A DNA stretch of 64,000 nucleotides from Planctomycetota bacterium (GTDB taxonomy: Bacteria > Planctomycetota > UBA1135 > GCA-002686595). Of this stretch, positions 57,803 through 64,000 are shown in pieces (the first letter of the stretch is position 1; each line of letters opens with the position of its first letter). The DNA lies in contig JAPLOF010000038.1 of the NCBI GenBank assembly GCA_026692665.1, positions 1 to 64,000 on the forward strand, in the 5' to 3' direction. The notes below the pieces were generated by a model. That model had not been told where the DNA came from, ran no database searches, and saw nothing but the letters and a program-made list of their open reading frames with translations. Both the position numbers and the translations under genes were made by a program.

Positions 57803-59277
57803 TGCGTACGGCCTCCTCAAGCTCCTCTCGCTGGGGATTTTACGGCCGTGGAGATCAACTGGCCACGCTCCAGGATCGGTTCCGCAGGCGGCGCTGGTTC
57901 TTCCTCCGCGTCACGGGCCGCCGGAGGATCGGCAAGACGAGCCTCGTCCACGAGGCGCTGCGGCGCGAGGGGCTCGCCAAGGCTCTGTACATCCAGATCC
58001 CCGACTCCGACCCGGCCGGTGTGGTCTCGACGGCACGCGACTTCTACCAGCTCTTCGGCGTCGAGGGACCGCTCCCCACGGACCTGAAGAGTCTCGCCGC
58101 CTCCCTGGCGCATCTCATTCGCGCCGGGTGGATCGTCGCCATCGACGAATTCCAGTACTTCCACCGCAAGGCGCTCTTCGAGTTCACGTCGCACCTCCAG
58201 GCGGAGGTCGATCGACTTTCCGCCGAGGCCGATCGCGTCGCCGGCGGACTCCTCGTCCTCGGCTCGATCCACACCGAGATGACGGCCTTGCTCGAGGACC
58301 GCAGCGCGCCGCTCTACGCGCGCCTCACCGGCGCGATCGACCTGCCGCACCTCGACCTCGCGTCGGTGCTCGAACTCCTGCGCATCCACGCGGACGACGA
58401 GCCCGAGCGGCTCCTCTTCCTGTGGAACCTCTTCGAGGGCGTGCCCAAGTTCTATCGCGACGCGTTCGAGGAGGACGTCCTCGCCGCGGATCGCAGGAGG
58501 CTCCTCGAGCGCATGTTCTTCTCGAGCTCGTCCCCGCTTCGCAGCGAGGCGGAGAGCTGGTTCCTGCGCGAGCTGCGCGGCCGCTACGACCTCGCCCTGA
58601 AGTTCATCGCGCGCAACCCGGGCTGCACGAACGGGGCGATCACGGAGCACGTGCGATCCCTGGGTCCCAACGAGGCGGCGCAGGTCGGCGGTTACCTGCG
58701 CGTCCTGCGCGACCGCTACCAGATGGTGGAGCTCTTGCAGCCGATCTTCGCGAAACCCACGACGCGGAACGGTCGGTACTACCTGAGCGACAACTTCCTG
58801 CGCTCGTGGCTCGCGGCGCTCGCGACGCCGGCCGCGTCGCTCCACTTCCGCCCGCTCGACCTGATCCTCGACGAGGCCGATCGAAGACTGGCCGACGCGG
58901 AAGGGCACGCGTTCGAGCGCCTGGTCGCGCGTCTGTACGAGGAGCGCAGCCGCCGGGGGATCGGCGACTTCGGTCTCACGAGCCGCGTGCAGGGGTTCTG
59001 GGACCGCGGCGACGTGGAGTTGGACCTCGTCGCGCTGGACGAGGCGGGCCGGCGCGTGCGCGTCGGCACCTGCAAGCGCAGCGAATCGAAGCTCCTCGAA
59101 TCGCTACCGGGGCTGGAGCAGCACGCCGCGAAGTTCCTCGCGAGCTCCAAGCACCTGTCGGGTTGGCGCATCGAGAAGGTCGCGTTCGCGCCGCGGGTCT
59201 CGCCCGCGACACGCGCTGCGATCGAGCGGAAGGGCTTCCTGGTCCAGGACCTCGCGGACCTGACGCGCGACCTGTGA
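57802..59277 (+). CDS. AAA+ ATPase of the DUF234-type (archaeal-like) family
   Basis: 491 residues. FFLRVTGRRRIGKTSLVHEA is the Walker A region (G-x-x-R-x-G-K-T-S) near residue 40, and GWIVAIDEFQYFHRKALFEF holds the Walker B D-E-F-Q-Y motif. These are the marks of the archaeal-type DEXX ATPases. The C-terminal half has a winged-helix-like region (GRYDLALKFIARNPGCTNGA) and a DUF234 nuclease-like domain ending with VRVGTCKRSESKLLESLPGL. The family is found in mobile or stress-related contexts; its target is unknown. The AT-rich palindromic promoter indicates tight regulation, perhaps by a protein not encoded nearby. Confidence 0.82.
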   Translation: MRTASSSSSRWGFYGRGDQLATLQDRFRRRRWFFLRVTGRRRIGKTSLVHEALRREGLAKALYIQIPDSDPAGVVSTARDFYQLFGVEGPLPTDLKSLAASLAHLIRAGWIVAIDEFQYFHRKALFEFTSHLQAEVDRLSAEADRVAGGLLVLGSIHTEMTALLEDRSAPLYARLTGAIDLPHLDLASVLELLRIHADDEPERLLFLWNLFEGVPKFYRDAFEEDVLAADRRRLLERMFFSSSSPLRSEAESWFLRELRGRYDLALKFIARNPGCTNGAITEHVRSLGPNEAAQVGGYLRVLRDRYQMVELLQPIFAKPTTRNGRYYLSDNFLRSWLAALATPAASLHFRPLDLILDEADRRLADAEGHAFERLVARLYEERSRRGIGDFGLTSRVQGFWDRGDVELDLVALDEAGRRVRVGTCKRSESKLLESLPGLEQHAAKFLASSKHLSGWRIEKVAFAPRVSPATRAAIERKGFLVQDLADLTRDL

Positions 59278-59289
59278 AGGGCCCGGCCG

Positions 59290-59673
59290 TCAGCTCGCGA
59301 TCGCGTGCTTCTTCAGGTCCTCGAGGCGCACGATCTCGAGCGTGGCCTCGTGCGTCGCCGCCAGGTCGACGCGCGGCGCGCAGCCGGCCTCGAACGCCTC
59401 GCGCCAGCGCGCGGCGCACAGGCACCACTTGTCCCCCGGCTTCAGGCCCGGGAACCCGTACTCCGGCATCGGCGTCGAGAGGTCGTTGCCAGCGCGGCGG
59501 CTGAAGTCGAGGAACTCGGCCGTCATCAGCGCGCAGACCGTGTGGACCCCGAAGTCGTCCGGGCCGGTCTCGCAGCAGCCCGTGCGCAGGAACCCGGTGA
59601 GCGGCTTCTTCGAGCACGTCGCGAGCTCGCCGCCCAGGACGTTGCGCGCCTTCTGTGTCGCTTTCTGGATCAT
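59290..59673 (-). CDS. DUF2237 family protein
   Basis: 127 residues. NVLGGELATCSKKPLTGFLR, TGCCETGPDDFGVHTVCALM, NDLSTPMPEYGFPGLKPGDK and WCLCAARWREAFEAG are the four conserved DUF2237 blocks with their six cysteines, which probably bind a metal. The function of the family is unknown. ATG 59673 is the closest start before the first block. The gene lies convergently with the ATPase gene (13-bp gap). Confidence 0.9.
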   Translation of the reverse strand: MIQKATQKARNVLGGELATCSKKPLTGFLRTGCCETGPDDFGVHTVCALMTAEFLDFSRRAGNDLSTPMPEYGFPGLKPGDKWCLCAARWREAFEAGCAPRVDLAATHEATLEIVRLEDLKKHAIAS

Positions 59674-59838
59674 GTTCGGCCGGATCTCCGGGCGAGGATC
59701 CTGCGCGCGCGGCGCCGCGCCGTCCAGTCGCGGTGGGCGCAATGAGGCCGGCGCTGGCGGGATCCGTGTCCGGAACGGCATCCTGTGCGCGCTCCGACCG
59801 CCCCCGCGACCACGCCGAATCCGCACGAATCCACCGCG

Positions 59839-60312
59839 ATGAAGAAGTCCCTCCTGCCCCTGATCCCCGTCGCCCTCTCGCTGCTCGGCGCCTGCGGCGC
59901 GCCCTCGAAGGACGCGAGCCCCAAGGCGCCGGATGTGGAAGCGACCGCGCCAGGCTCGAGCGTCCCGCTCGAGGGCACCGAGTGGCTGCTCGTGGACCTG
60001 GGCGGGAAGCCCGCGATCGCGGGCGTCGGGACGCGCAAGGCCAGCCTGTCGTTCACGGGCGATTCGGGCAGCCTGCGCGGGAACAGCGGGCTGAACTCCT
60101 TCTTCGGTCCCTACGCGCTCGACGGCTCGAAGCTGCGCATCGAGAACCTGGCGATGACGCGCATGGCCGGCCCGCCCGAGCTGATGGAGCAGGAGGGTGC
60201 GTTCGTCGCCACACTGTGCGTCGCGCGCTCGTGGCGCGTGGAGGGCGACGTGCTCGTGCTCGTCGACGAGAAGGGCGCGACGCTGGCGACGCTGCGCGCT
60301 GGCGGCCCCTGA
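59839..60312 (+). CDS. META-domain (HslJ-like) lipoprotein
   Basis: 157 residues. MKKSLLPLIPVALSLLGACG is a lipoprotein signal with the cysteine near residue 19. The mature domain has EGTEWLLVDLGGKPAIAGVG, then RGNSGLNSFFGPYALDG and LAMTRMAGPPELMEQEGAFV, the META (DUF306) blocks also found in HslJ, which is linked with stress and antibiotic tolerance in E. coli. The usual W-x-L at the start and G-x-x-G-C-N-x-y are present, with S replacing C. ATG 59839 is preferred over ATG 59785, since it starts at the signal. Confidence 0.88.
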   Translation: MKKSLLPLIPVALSLLGACGAPSKDASPKAPDVEATAPGSSVPLEGTEWLLVDLGGKPAIAGVGTRKASLSFTGDSGSLRGNSGLNSFFGPYALDGSKLRIENLAMTRMAGPPELMEQEGAFVATLCVARSWRVEGDVLVLVDEKGATLATLRAGGP

Positions 60313-60361
60313 CGCTCCGCTCCGTACGGGGTCCGCAGCGGAGGGAACCTGCCCCGCAGCA

Positions 60362-60449
60362 TGGCGGAGGCGGAGGGATTCGAACCCCCGGTGCCTTGCG
60401 GCACAACGGTTTTCAAAACCGCCGCGATCGGCCACTCTGCCACGCCTCC
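60362..60449 (-). tRNA. tRNA-Ser(UGA)
   Basis: 88 nt including an encoded CCA. The acceptor GGAGGCG pairs with CGCCTCC. The anticodon loop TTTGAAA carries anticodon TGA, which decodes UCN codons. The variable arm (TGTGCC-GCAA-GGCACC) is long, as in serine tRNAs. It is not tRNA-Sec: the anticodon is not UCA and the acceptor stem has the normal 7 bp. Confidence 0.97.
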
Positions 60450-60490
60450 GCGCGCGAGAGTACGCGGGGACCCGAGCCTCGGGCTACTCC

Positions 60491-60958
60491 CTATCCGGGC
60501 TTCTCGCCGGGGCCGGGCTTGTCGTCGGGATCCTGCTTCGCGTCCGGTTCGGCGCCCTGATCCGGGCGCAGGCTCGCGAGCACCGCTTCCGCCACGCGCA
60601 CGGGGCATTTCGCGCGCAGCGCCAGCGCCAGCGCGTCGCTCGGGCGCGCGTCGATCACGGCCGTGATCGACCCGGCCGTGTCGCGCAGCACGAGCTGCGC
60701 GAAGAACGTGTTGTTGCGCATGTCGACGATGTCGACGCGCATCAGGTCGTGGCCCAGGTCGCGGATCGCCTGGTACGCGAGCTGGTGCGTCAGCGGCCGT
60801 TCGGTCTTCTGGCCGGTCACGACGCGGCGGATCTCGTTGGCCTCGGCCTCGCCGATCACGATCGGGAATCCGCGCTGGCCACCGACCTCGCGCAAGTAGA
60901 TGAACTGCTGCTCGGCGTTGTCGTACAGGACCAGTCGGGCCAGCTCGACCGGCACCAT
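60491..60958 (-). CDS. bifunctional nuclease family protein (DUF151)
   Basis: 155 residues. [80 protein letters not shown] and [16 protein letters not shown] are the conserved DUF151 blocks, the last being its best signature. Homologues from plants and Mycobacterium have RNase and DNase activity. A C-terminal acidic and Pro-rich tail ([17 protein letters not shown]) is added. ATG 60958 is preferred over the upstream in-frame ATG at 61069, which overlaps the promoter and start of the opposite gene. Confidence 0.9.
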   Translation of the reverse strand: MVPVELARLVLYDNAEQQFIYLREVGGQRGFPIVIGEAEANEIRRVVTGQKTERPLTHQLAYQAIRDLGHDLMRVDIVDMRNNTFFAQLVLRDTAGSITAVIDARPSDALALALRAKCPVRVAEAVLASLRPDQGAEPDAKQDPDDKPGPGEKPG

Positions 60959-61047
60959 GACGACGCCCGCGGACGGATCTTCGTGTCCCACGCCGGGGAG
61001 GATGCCACGCGCGGGGGTCCGTCGGAAGGAGCCGCTCGCGGGCGTGG

Positions 61048-61053
61048 TATCCT
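61048..61053 (+). promoter_or_regulatory. -10 element TATCCT of the asparaginase II gene
   Basis: TATCCT is followed by 14 nt before the ATG at 61068, so the leader would be about 8 nt. No -35 is evident. Confidence 0.4.
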
Positions 61054-61067
61054 CGGCCGTTCTGACC

Positions 61068-62141
61068 ATGGACGCCCAGACCCGGACGAAGCCGCCCGCA
61101 GCGGCGGAACCGCGCGCAACGCAAGCCCGCGCCGAGCTCTACCCCGAGAACCCGCCGCTCGTCCGCCTGTGGCGCGGCACGCGCGTCGAATCGCAGCACC
61201 GCGGCGCCTGGGTGCTGTGCGACGCCGACGGCACGGTGATCGACGGGATGGGGTCGTGGAAGGTCCCGATCTTCACGCGGAGCTCGGTGAAGTGCCTCCA
61301 GGCCTTGCCCCTGATCGAGTCCGGCGCGGCGGAGCATTTCGGATTCAGCGACGCGGAGATCGCGCTGGCGCTCTCGTCCCACAACGCGGAGGCCATCCAC
61401 ACCGAAGGCGTGAAGCGCGTGCTCGCGCGCATCGGCCTCGACGCGGGCGCGCTCCAGTGCGGTGCGCAGGCGCCGGGCGACCCGGAGGCCCGCAACGCGC
61501 TGCGCGACGCGAAAGCGCGCCCGACGGCGCTGCACAACAACTGCTCGGGCAAGCACGCCGGGTTCCTGGCGCTCACGCGGCACCTCGGCGCGGATCCGGA
61601 GCACTATCTCGACCCCGCGAGCCCGGCGCAGAAGCTCGTCCGACATGCGGTGCTCGAGATGACCAGTCTCGCCGACCGCGAGCTGTACACGGCGATCGAC
61701 GGCTGCAGCGCGCCGACGTTCCAGATGCCGCTCACCGCCCTGGCGACGGCCTTCGCGCGCGTCTCGAACCCGGACGGTCTGCGTCCCGAGCGCCGTGCGG
61801 CCTGCGAGCGCATGCTGGACGCCGTCGCCGCGAACCCGGCGATGATCGCCGGCAACCACCAGCGAATCTGCACGGACATCGCGCGCGTCAGCGGCGGGCG
61901 GCTCTTTCCCAAAGTGGGCGGCGAGGCCGTCTACGCCATCGGCGTGCGCGGGAAGGACCGCGCGCTGGCGATCAAGATCGACGACGGCAACTACCGCGGC
62001 ATGCACCCGGTGATCGTCGAGCTCTTGCGGCGCTTCGGCTTCGCGACGCCGGACGAATTGGCCGCGCTCGAGTCGTGGGAAGAGAAGCGGATCACGAACT
62101 GGGCCGGGCTCGAGGTCGGCCGCACGGAAATCGCGTTCTGA
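61068..62141 (+). CDS. asparaginase II family protein (Rhizobium-type)
   Basis: 357 residues. WKVPIFTRSSVKCLQALPLI holds the serine-lysine pair of the family, and HNNCSGKHAGFLALTRHLGA near residue 150 has the cysteine and lysine that bind zinc in Rhizobium asparaginase (ReAV). QMPLTALATAFARVS and KVGGEAVYAIGVRGKDRALA are also conserved. The enzyme hydrolyses L-asparagine to aspartate and ammonia in the cytoplasm. No signal peptide is present, unlike the Ntn asparaginase at 18681. A Pro/Ala-rich segment of about 30 residues precedes the domain. Confidence 0.9.
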   Translation: MDAQTRTKPPAAAEPRATQARAELYPENPPLVRLWRGTRVESQHRGAWVLCDADGTVIDGMGSWKVPIFTRSSVKCLQALPLIESGAAEHFGFSDAEIALALSSHNAEAIHTEGVKRVLARIGLDAGALQCGAQAPGDPEARNALRDAKARPTALHNNCSGKHAGFLALTRHLGADPEHYLDPASPAQKLVRHAVLEMTSLADRELYTAIDGCSAPTFQMPLTALATAFARVSNPDGLRPERRAACERMLDAVAANPAMIAGNHQRICTDIARVSGGRLFPKVGGEAVYAIGVRGKDRALAIKIDDGNYRGMHPVIVELLRRFGFATPDELAALESWEEKRITNWAGLEVGRTEIAF

Positions 62142-62175
62142 GAGCCGCCGAACACGCGATCGGTCGACGTCGATC

Positions 62176-62181
62176 TAGACT
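62176..62181 (+). promoter_or_regulatory. -10 element TAGACT giving a leaderless nnrD mRNA
   Basis: TAGACT is followed by 6 nt and the ATG at 62188. The start of transcription would coincide with the start codon. No ribosome binding site is possible. The box lies in the 46-bp gap after the asparaginase gene. Confidence 0.45.
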
Positions 62182-62187
62182 GGGTCG

Positions 62188-63018
62188 ATGACCTGGACCC
62201 CGCCCGCGCCCCCCGAACTCCCGCTCGACGCGCACAAGGGCACCGCGGGGCGCGTGTTGCTCGCCTGCGGCAGCGCGTGGATGCCCGGAGCGGCGATCCT
62301 CGCGGCGCGTGCTGCGCAGCGCGCGGGGGCGGGCCTCGTGCGCGTCGGGTGTCGCGATCCCGAACTCGTCGCGATCGTCGCCGGAGCGGCGCCCGAGGCC
62401 GTCTTCGAGATGGGTGTCGCCGTCGCGATCGACTCGGGCGACCACCATGCCGCGCTCGTCGGGCCTGGTCTCGGCCTCGACGCGGTCGCGCGCGGGATTG
62501 TCGAGTGCGCCCTCGCGCGTGCGGACGTCCCGCTCGTGCTGGATGCGGACGCGCTGACGATCCTGGCGCGCGAGCCGCGCCTCGCCGAGAGGCGCCGCGG
62601 GGCGCTCGTGCTCACTCCGCATCCCGGTGAAGCGGCGCGGCTCCTCGGGCACGAGGCTGCCCCCGACCCGGCCGGACGCCTCGCAGCCGCGCGCACGATC
62701 GCGAGCCGGTTTGGGGCCGTCGTCTGCCTGAAGGGGCGCGCGACGGTCGTCACGGACGGCGAGCGAGACTACGTGAACGACACGGGCAATCCCGGGATGG
62801 CGACCGCCGGGGCGGGGGACGTGCTGGCGGGCGTCCTGGTCGCGTACCTGGGCGCGACCGTCACGCTCCCGAGCCCGGGTTGGACCGCCTTCGAAGCGGC
62901 CGCGCGCGCCGTCTGGATCCACGGACGGGCTGGCGATCTCGCCGCGGCGGAACTCGGGGCGCGGGCACTCATCGCTTCCGACCTCGTCGAGTTCCTCCCG
63001 CGCGCGCAGCGCGGCTAG
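62188..63018 (+). CDS. nnrD: ADP/ATP-dependent NAD(P)H-hydrate dehydratase
   Basis: 276 residues of the ribokinase-like YjeF C-terminal family. KGTAGRVLLACGSAWMPGAA, AAQRAGAGLVRVG, HAALVGPGLGLDAVARGI, VLDADALTILA, LVLTPHPGEAARLLG and NDTGNPGMATAGAGDVLAGV occur in the family order; the last holds the catalytic Asp. The enzyme repairs hydrated NADH and NADPH. The epimerase domain (YjeF N) that is often fused is absent, so it must be encoded elsewhere. A TAGACT box 6 nt upstream of the ATG suggests a leaderless mRNA; the next gene follows after 10 nt with its own -10. Confidence 0.93.
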   Translation: MTWTPPAPPELPLDAHKGTAGRVLLACGSAWMPGAAILAARAAQRAGAGLVRVGCRDPELVAIVAGAAPEAVFEMGVAVAIDSGDHHAALVGPGLGLDAVARGIVECALARADVPLVLDADALTILAREPRLAERRRGALVLTPHPGEAARLLGHEAAPDPAGRLAAARTIASRFGAVVCLKGRATVVTDGERDYVNDTGNPGMATAGAGDVLAGVLVAYLGATVTLPSPGWTAFEAAARAVWIHGRAGDLAAAELGARALIASDLVEFLPRAQRG

Positions 63019-63021
63019 ACT
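63016..63021 (+). promoter_or_regulatory. -10 element TAGACT giving a leaderless thyX mRNA
   Basis: TAGACT overlaps the nnrD stop codon and is followed by 7 nt before the ATG at 63029. The layout copies the one before nnrD. Confidence 0.45.
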
Positions 63022-63028
63022 CGGCTCG

Positions 63029-63841
63029 ATGTCCAAGGCCAACGCACTCCACGTTCCGCCGGGCGCGGTCGAGACGCTCGACGACGGGCTCGGTTTCGTC
63101 GCGCTCGTCGACCGCATGCAGCACGACCCGGCGCTCAAGGTCGTGAACTCGGCGCGCATCTCGTACGAGCGCCAGAAGAAGGGTTTCGACGACAAGGACC
63201 GCGCGCTGTGCTCGTTCCTGTGGGAGCACGGGCACACGTCGCCGTTCCGCCACTCCTTCTACACGTTCCACTGGAAGGCGCCGCTCTTCGTCTTCCGTCA
63301 GGCGTTCAAGTACCAGGTCGGCAGCGGCTGGCGGGAGTACGAGGTCGAGGGGACGAGCGTGTCGCTCGAGGTCTTCGACGTGATGTTCGACACGGACAAG
63401 GGCTGCTCGTGGAACGAGGTCTCGGGCCGCTACGTCGAGTGGCAGCCGGAGTTCTACGTGCCGCGGACCCTGCGCGCGAACCCGCCGCACGGGAACAAGC
63501 AGGCGTCCGTCGACCTCGACGCGACCTTCGACCACGCGCGCGAACGCGAGTCGATGATCGCCGAGTGCCGCGACGCGTACGAGCGCTACGAGGCGCGCAT
63601 CCGGCGCGGCGTCGCGAAGGAGATCGCGCGCATGTGCCTCCCGCAGAGCCTGTACAGCCAGGCCTACTGGACCGTTTCGCTGCAGGGCGTCATGCACTTC
63701 CTGGAACAGCGCCTGAAGCCCGACGCCCAGTACGAGATCCGCCGCTACGCCGAGGCCGTGCGCGACCTCGTTCGTACGGATCTCGAAAGGGTGGGAGTCG
63801 CGTTCGAGACCGCGGCGCCGGGCGGGGTAGTGAGCCCGTGA
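63029..63841 (+). CDS. thyX: flavin-dependent thymidylate synthase with motif insertion
   Basis: 270 residues. VVNSARISYERQKKGFDDKD, LWEHGHTSPFRHSFYTFHWK and APLFVFRQAFKYQVG are typical of ThyX, which makes dTMP from dUMP with FAD and methylenetetrahydrofolate. In ThyX the R-H-R-x7-S motif leads directly to S-x-N-E-x-S-x-R-Y. Here the R-Q-A-F-K-Y-Q segment is separated from CSWNEVSGRYVEW by about 30 residues rich in acidic and aromatic side chains. The C-terminal part with QSLYSQAYWTVSLQGVMHFL and AQYEIRRYAEAVRDLV is normal. The stop overlaps the next gene. Confidence 0.92.
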   Translation: MSKANALHVPPGAVETLDDGLGFVALVDRMQHDPALKVVNSARISYERQKKGFDDKDRALCSFLWEHGHTSPFRHSFYTFHWKAPLFVFRQAFKYQVGSGWREYEVEGTSVSLEVFDVMFDTDKGCSWNEVSGRYVEWQPEFYVPRTLRANPPHGNKQASVDLDATFDHARERESMIAECRDAYERYEARIRRGVAKEIARMCLPQSLYSQAYWTVSLQGVMHFLEQRLKPDAQYEIRRYAEAVRDLVRTDLERVGVAFETAAPGGVVSP

Positions 63842-64000
63842 TGCGCGTCCTCCTCGCGGCTCCCGGCCTGGCCTTCGCCTGCGCGGCTTTCGCGGTCTCC
63901 GCGATGCCCGCGACACCGTCCGCGGCCGCGGACGCGTCCGTGCCGGCGGTTGCGCAGGCCCCGGCGGCCGACGTCTCCGCGAAGCTGCGCGAGGCCTTCG
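63838..64000 (+). CDS. exported protein, N-terminal part only
   Basis: The gene runs off the right edge. From ATG 63841 (or GTG 63838, which overlaps the thyX stop by 4 nt) it encodes MRVLLAAPGLAFACAAFAVS, a signal peptide, followed by an Ala/Pro-rich segment AMPATPSAAADASVPAVAQA and ADVSAKLREAF. No domain is visible in the 54 codons seen. Confidence 0.6.
   Translation, partial: MMRVLLAAPGLAFACAAFAVSAMPATPSAAADASVPAVAQAPAADVSAKLREAF

Noticed and set aside
60362-60449. Possible tRNA-Sec, since it is a long-variable-arm tRNA
   Set aside because: Its anticodon is UGA (serine), not UCA, and the acceptor stem has 7 bp instead of 8.
63330-63420. Intein in ThyX
   Set aside because: The insertion is about 30 residues, far below intein size, and lacks splice-junction residues.

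Overview
The window is about 64 kb of very GC-rich bacterial chromosome (G/C third positions nearly throughout). Genes are tightly packed, and many neighbours overlap by exactly 4 nt (ATGA, GTGA or TTGA). The mix of secreted FG-GAP/ASPIC, EF-hand, HEAT, PEGA and CHAT proteins, many lipoproteins, a Gram-negative-type envelope (BamE-like lipoprotein) and an Isc operon next to McsA/ClpC best fits a high-GC planctomycete or a related deep Gram-negative lineage. No taxonomic marker here proves this. I see no phage, IS, integrase or CRISPR array, so this is core chromosome with some lineage-specific genes.

Layout. 1-477: start of a YgfZ/GcvT-like gene. 516-10454: respiratory block with a diheme cytochrome c lipoprotein, an A2-type heme-copper oxidase (ctaC, ctaD, ctaE), heme A synthesis (ctaA, ctaB), a SCO copper chaperone, a DUF420 assembly protein and a TPR/CHAT-like exported protein. 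The block ends with an 83-residue gene read through an in-frame UGA. 10672-13588: secreted propeller-like protein, Nudix hydrolase, small coiled-coil protein, hypoxanthine phosphoribosyltransferase. 13603-19868: co-oriented chain of RluD-like synthase, TruD, MTA phosphorylase, M28 peptidase lipoprotein and Tat-exported asparaginase. 19884-28820: EF-hand protein, DegT aminotransferase, sodium symporter with a 45-residue partner, APC permease, substrate-binding-like lipoprotein, zinc peptidase, unknown protein. 28860-37297: M1 aminopeptidase, ferritin-like helical protein, 1-Cys peroxiredoxin, TMTC-like membrane TPR protein, DUF1990 protein, large FG-GAP/ASPIC protein. 37376-41382: small Sm-like protein with a clear terminator, Nudix protein, RNase P RNA, alpha/beta-hydrolase without its serine, RuvX, DUF3050. 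41389-46752: iscR-S-U-A-hscB-hscA-iscX operon. 47020-54570: small zinc ribbon protein, thioesterase, membrane proteins, DprA, BamE-like lipoprotein, HEAT protein, ClpC, McsA. 54614-64000: MurD, PEGA lipoprotein, tRNA-Ser(GCU), methyltransferase, ATPase with a palindromic promoter/operator, DUF2237, META lipoprotein, tRNA-Ser(UGA), bifunctional nuclease, asparaginase II, NnrD, ThyX, and the start of an exported protein.

The most notable observation is at 10203-10454. A UGA sits where the first cysteine of a C-P-M-C motif would be expected, and 17 nt after it a perfect 7-bp hairpin displays a GGUC loop, which is the bacterial SECIS geometry. I read this as a small membrane selenoprotein with a U-P-M-C redox motif, placed at the end of a copper-oxidase assembly operon. 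A second theme is -10 elements (TATCCT, TAGACT and similar) lying 6-9 nt upstream of start codons without an obvious -35, suggesting that leaderless or near-leaderless transcripts are common in this genome.
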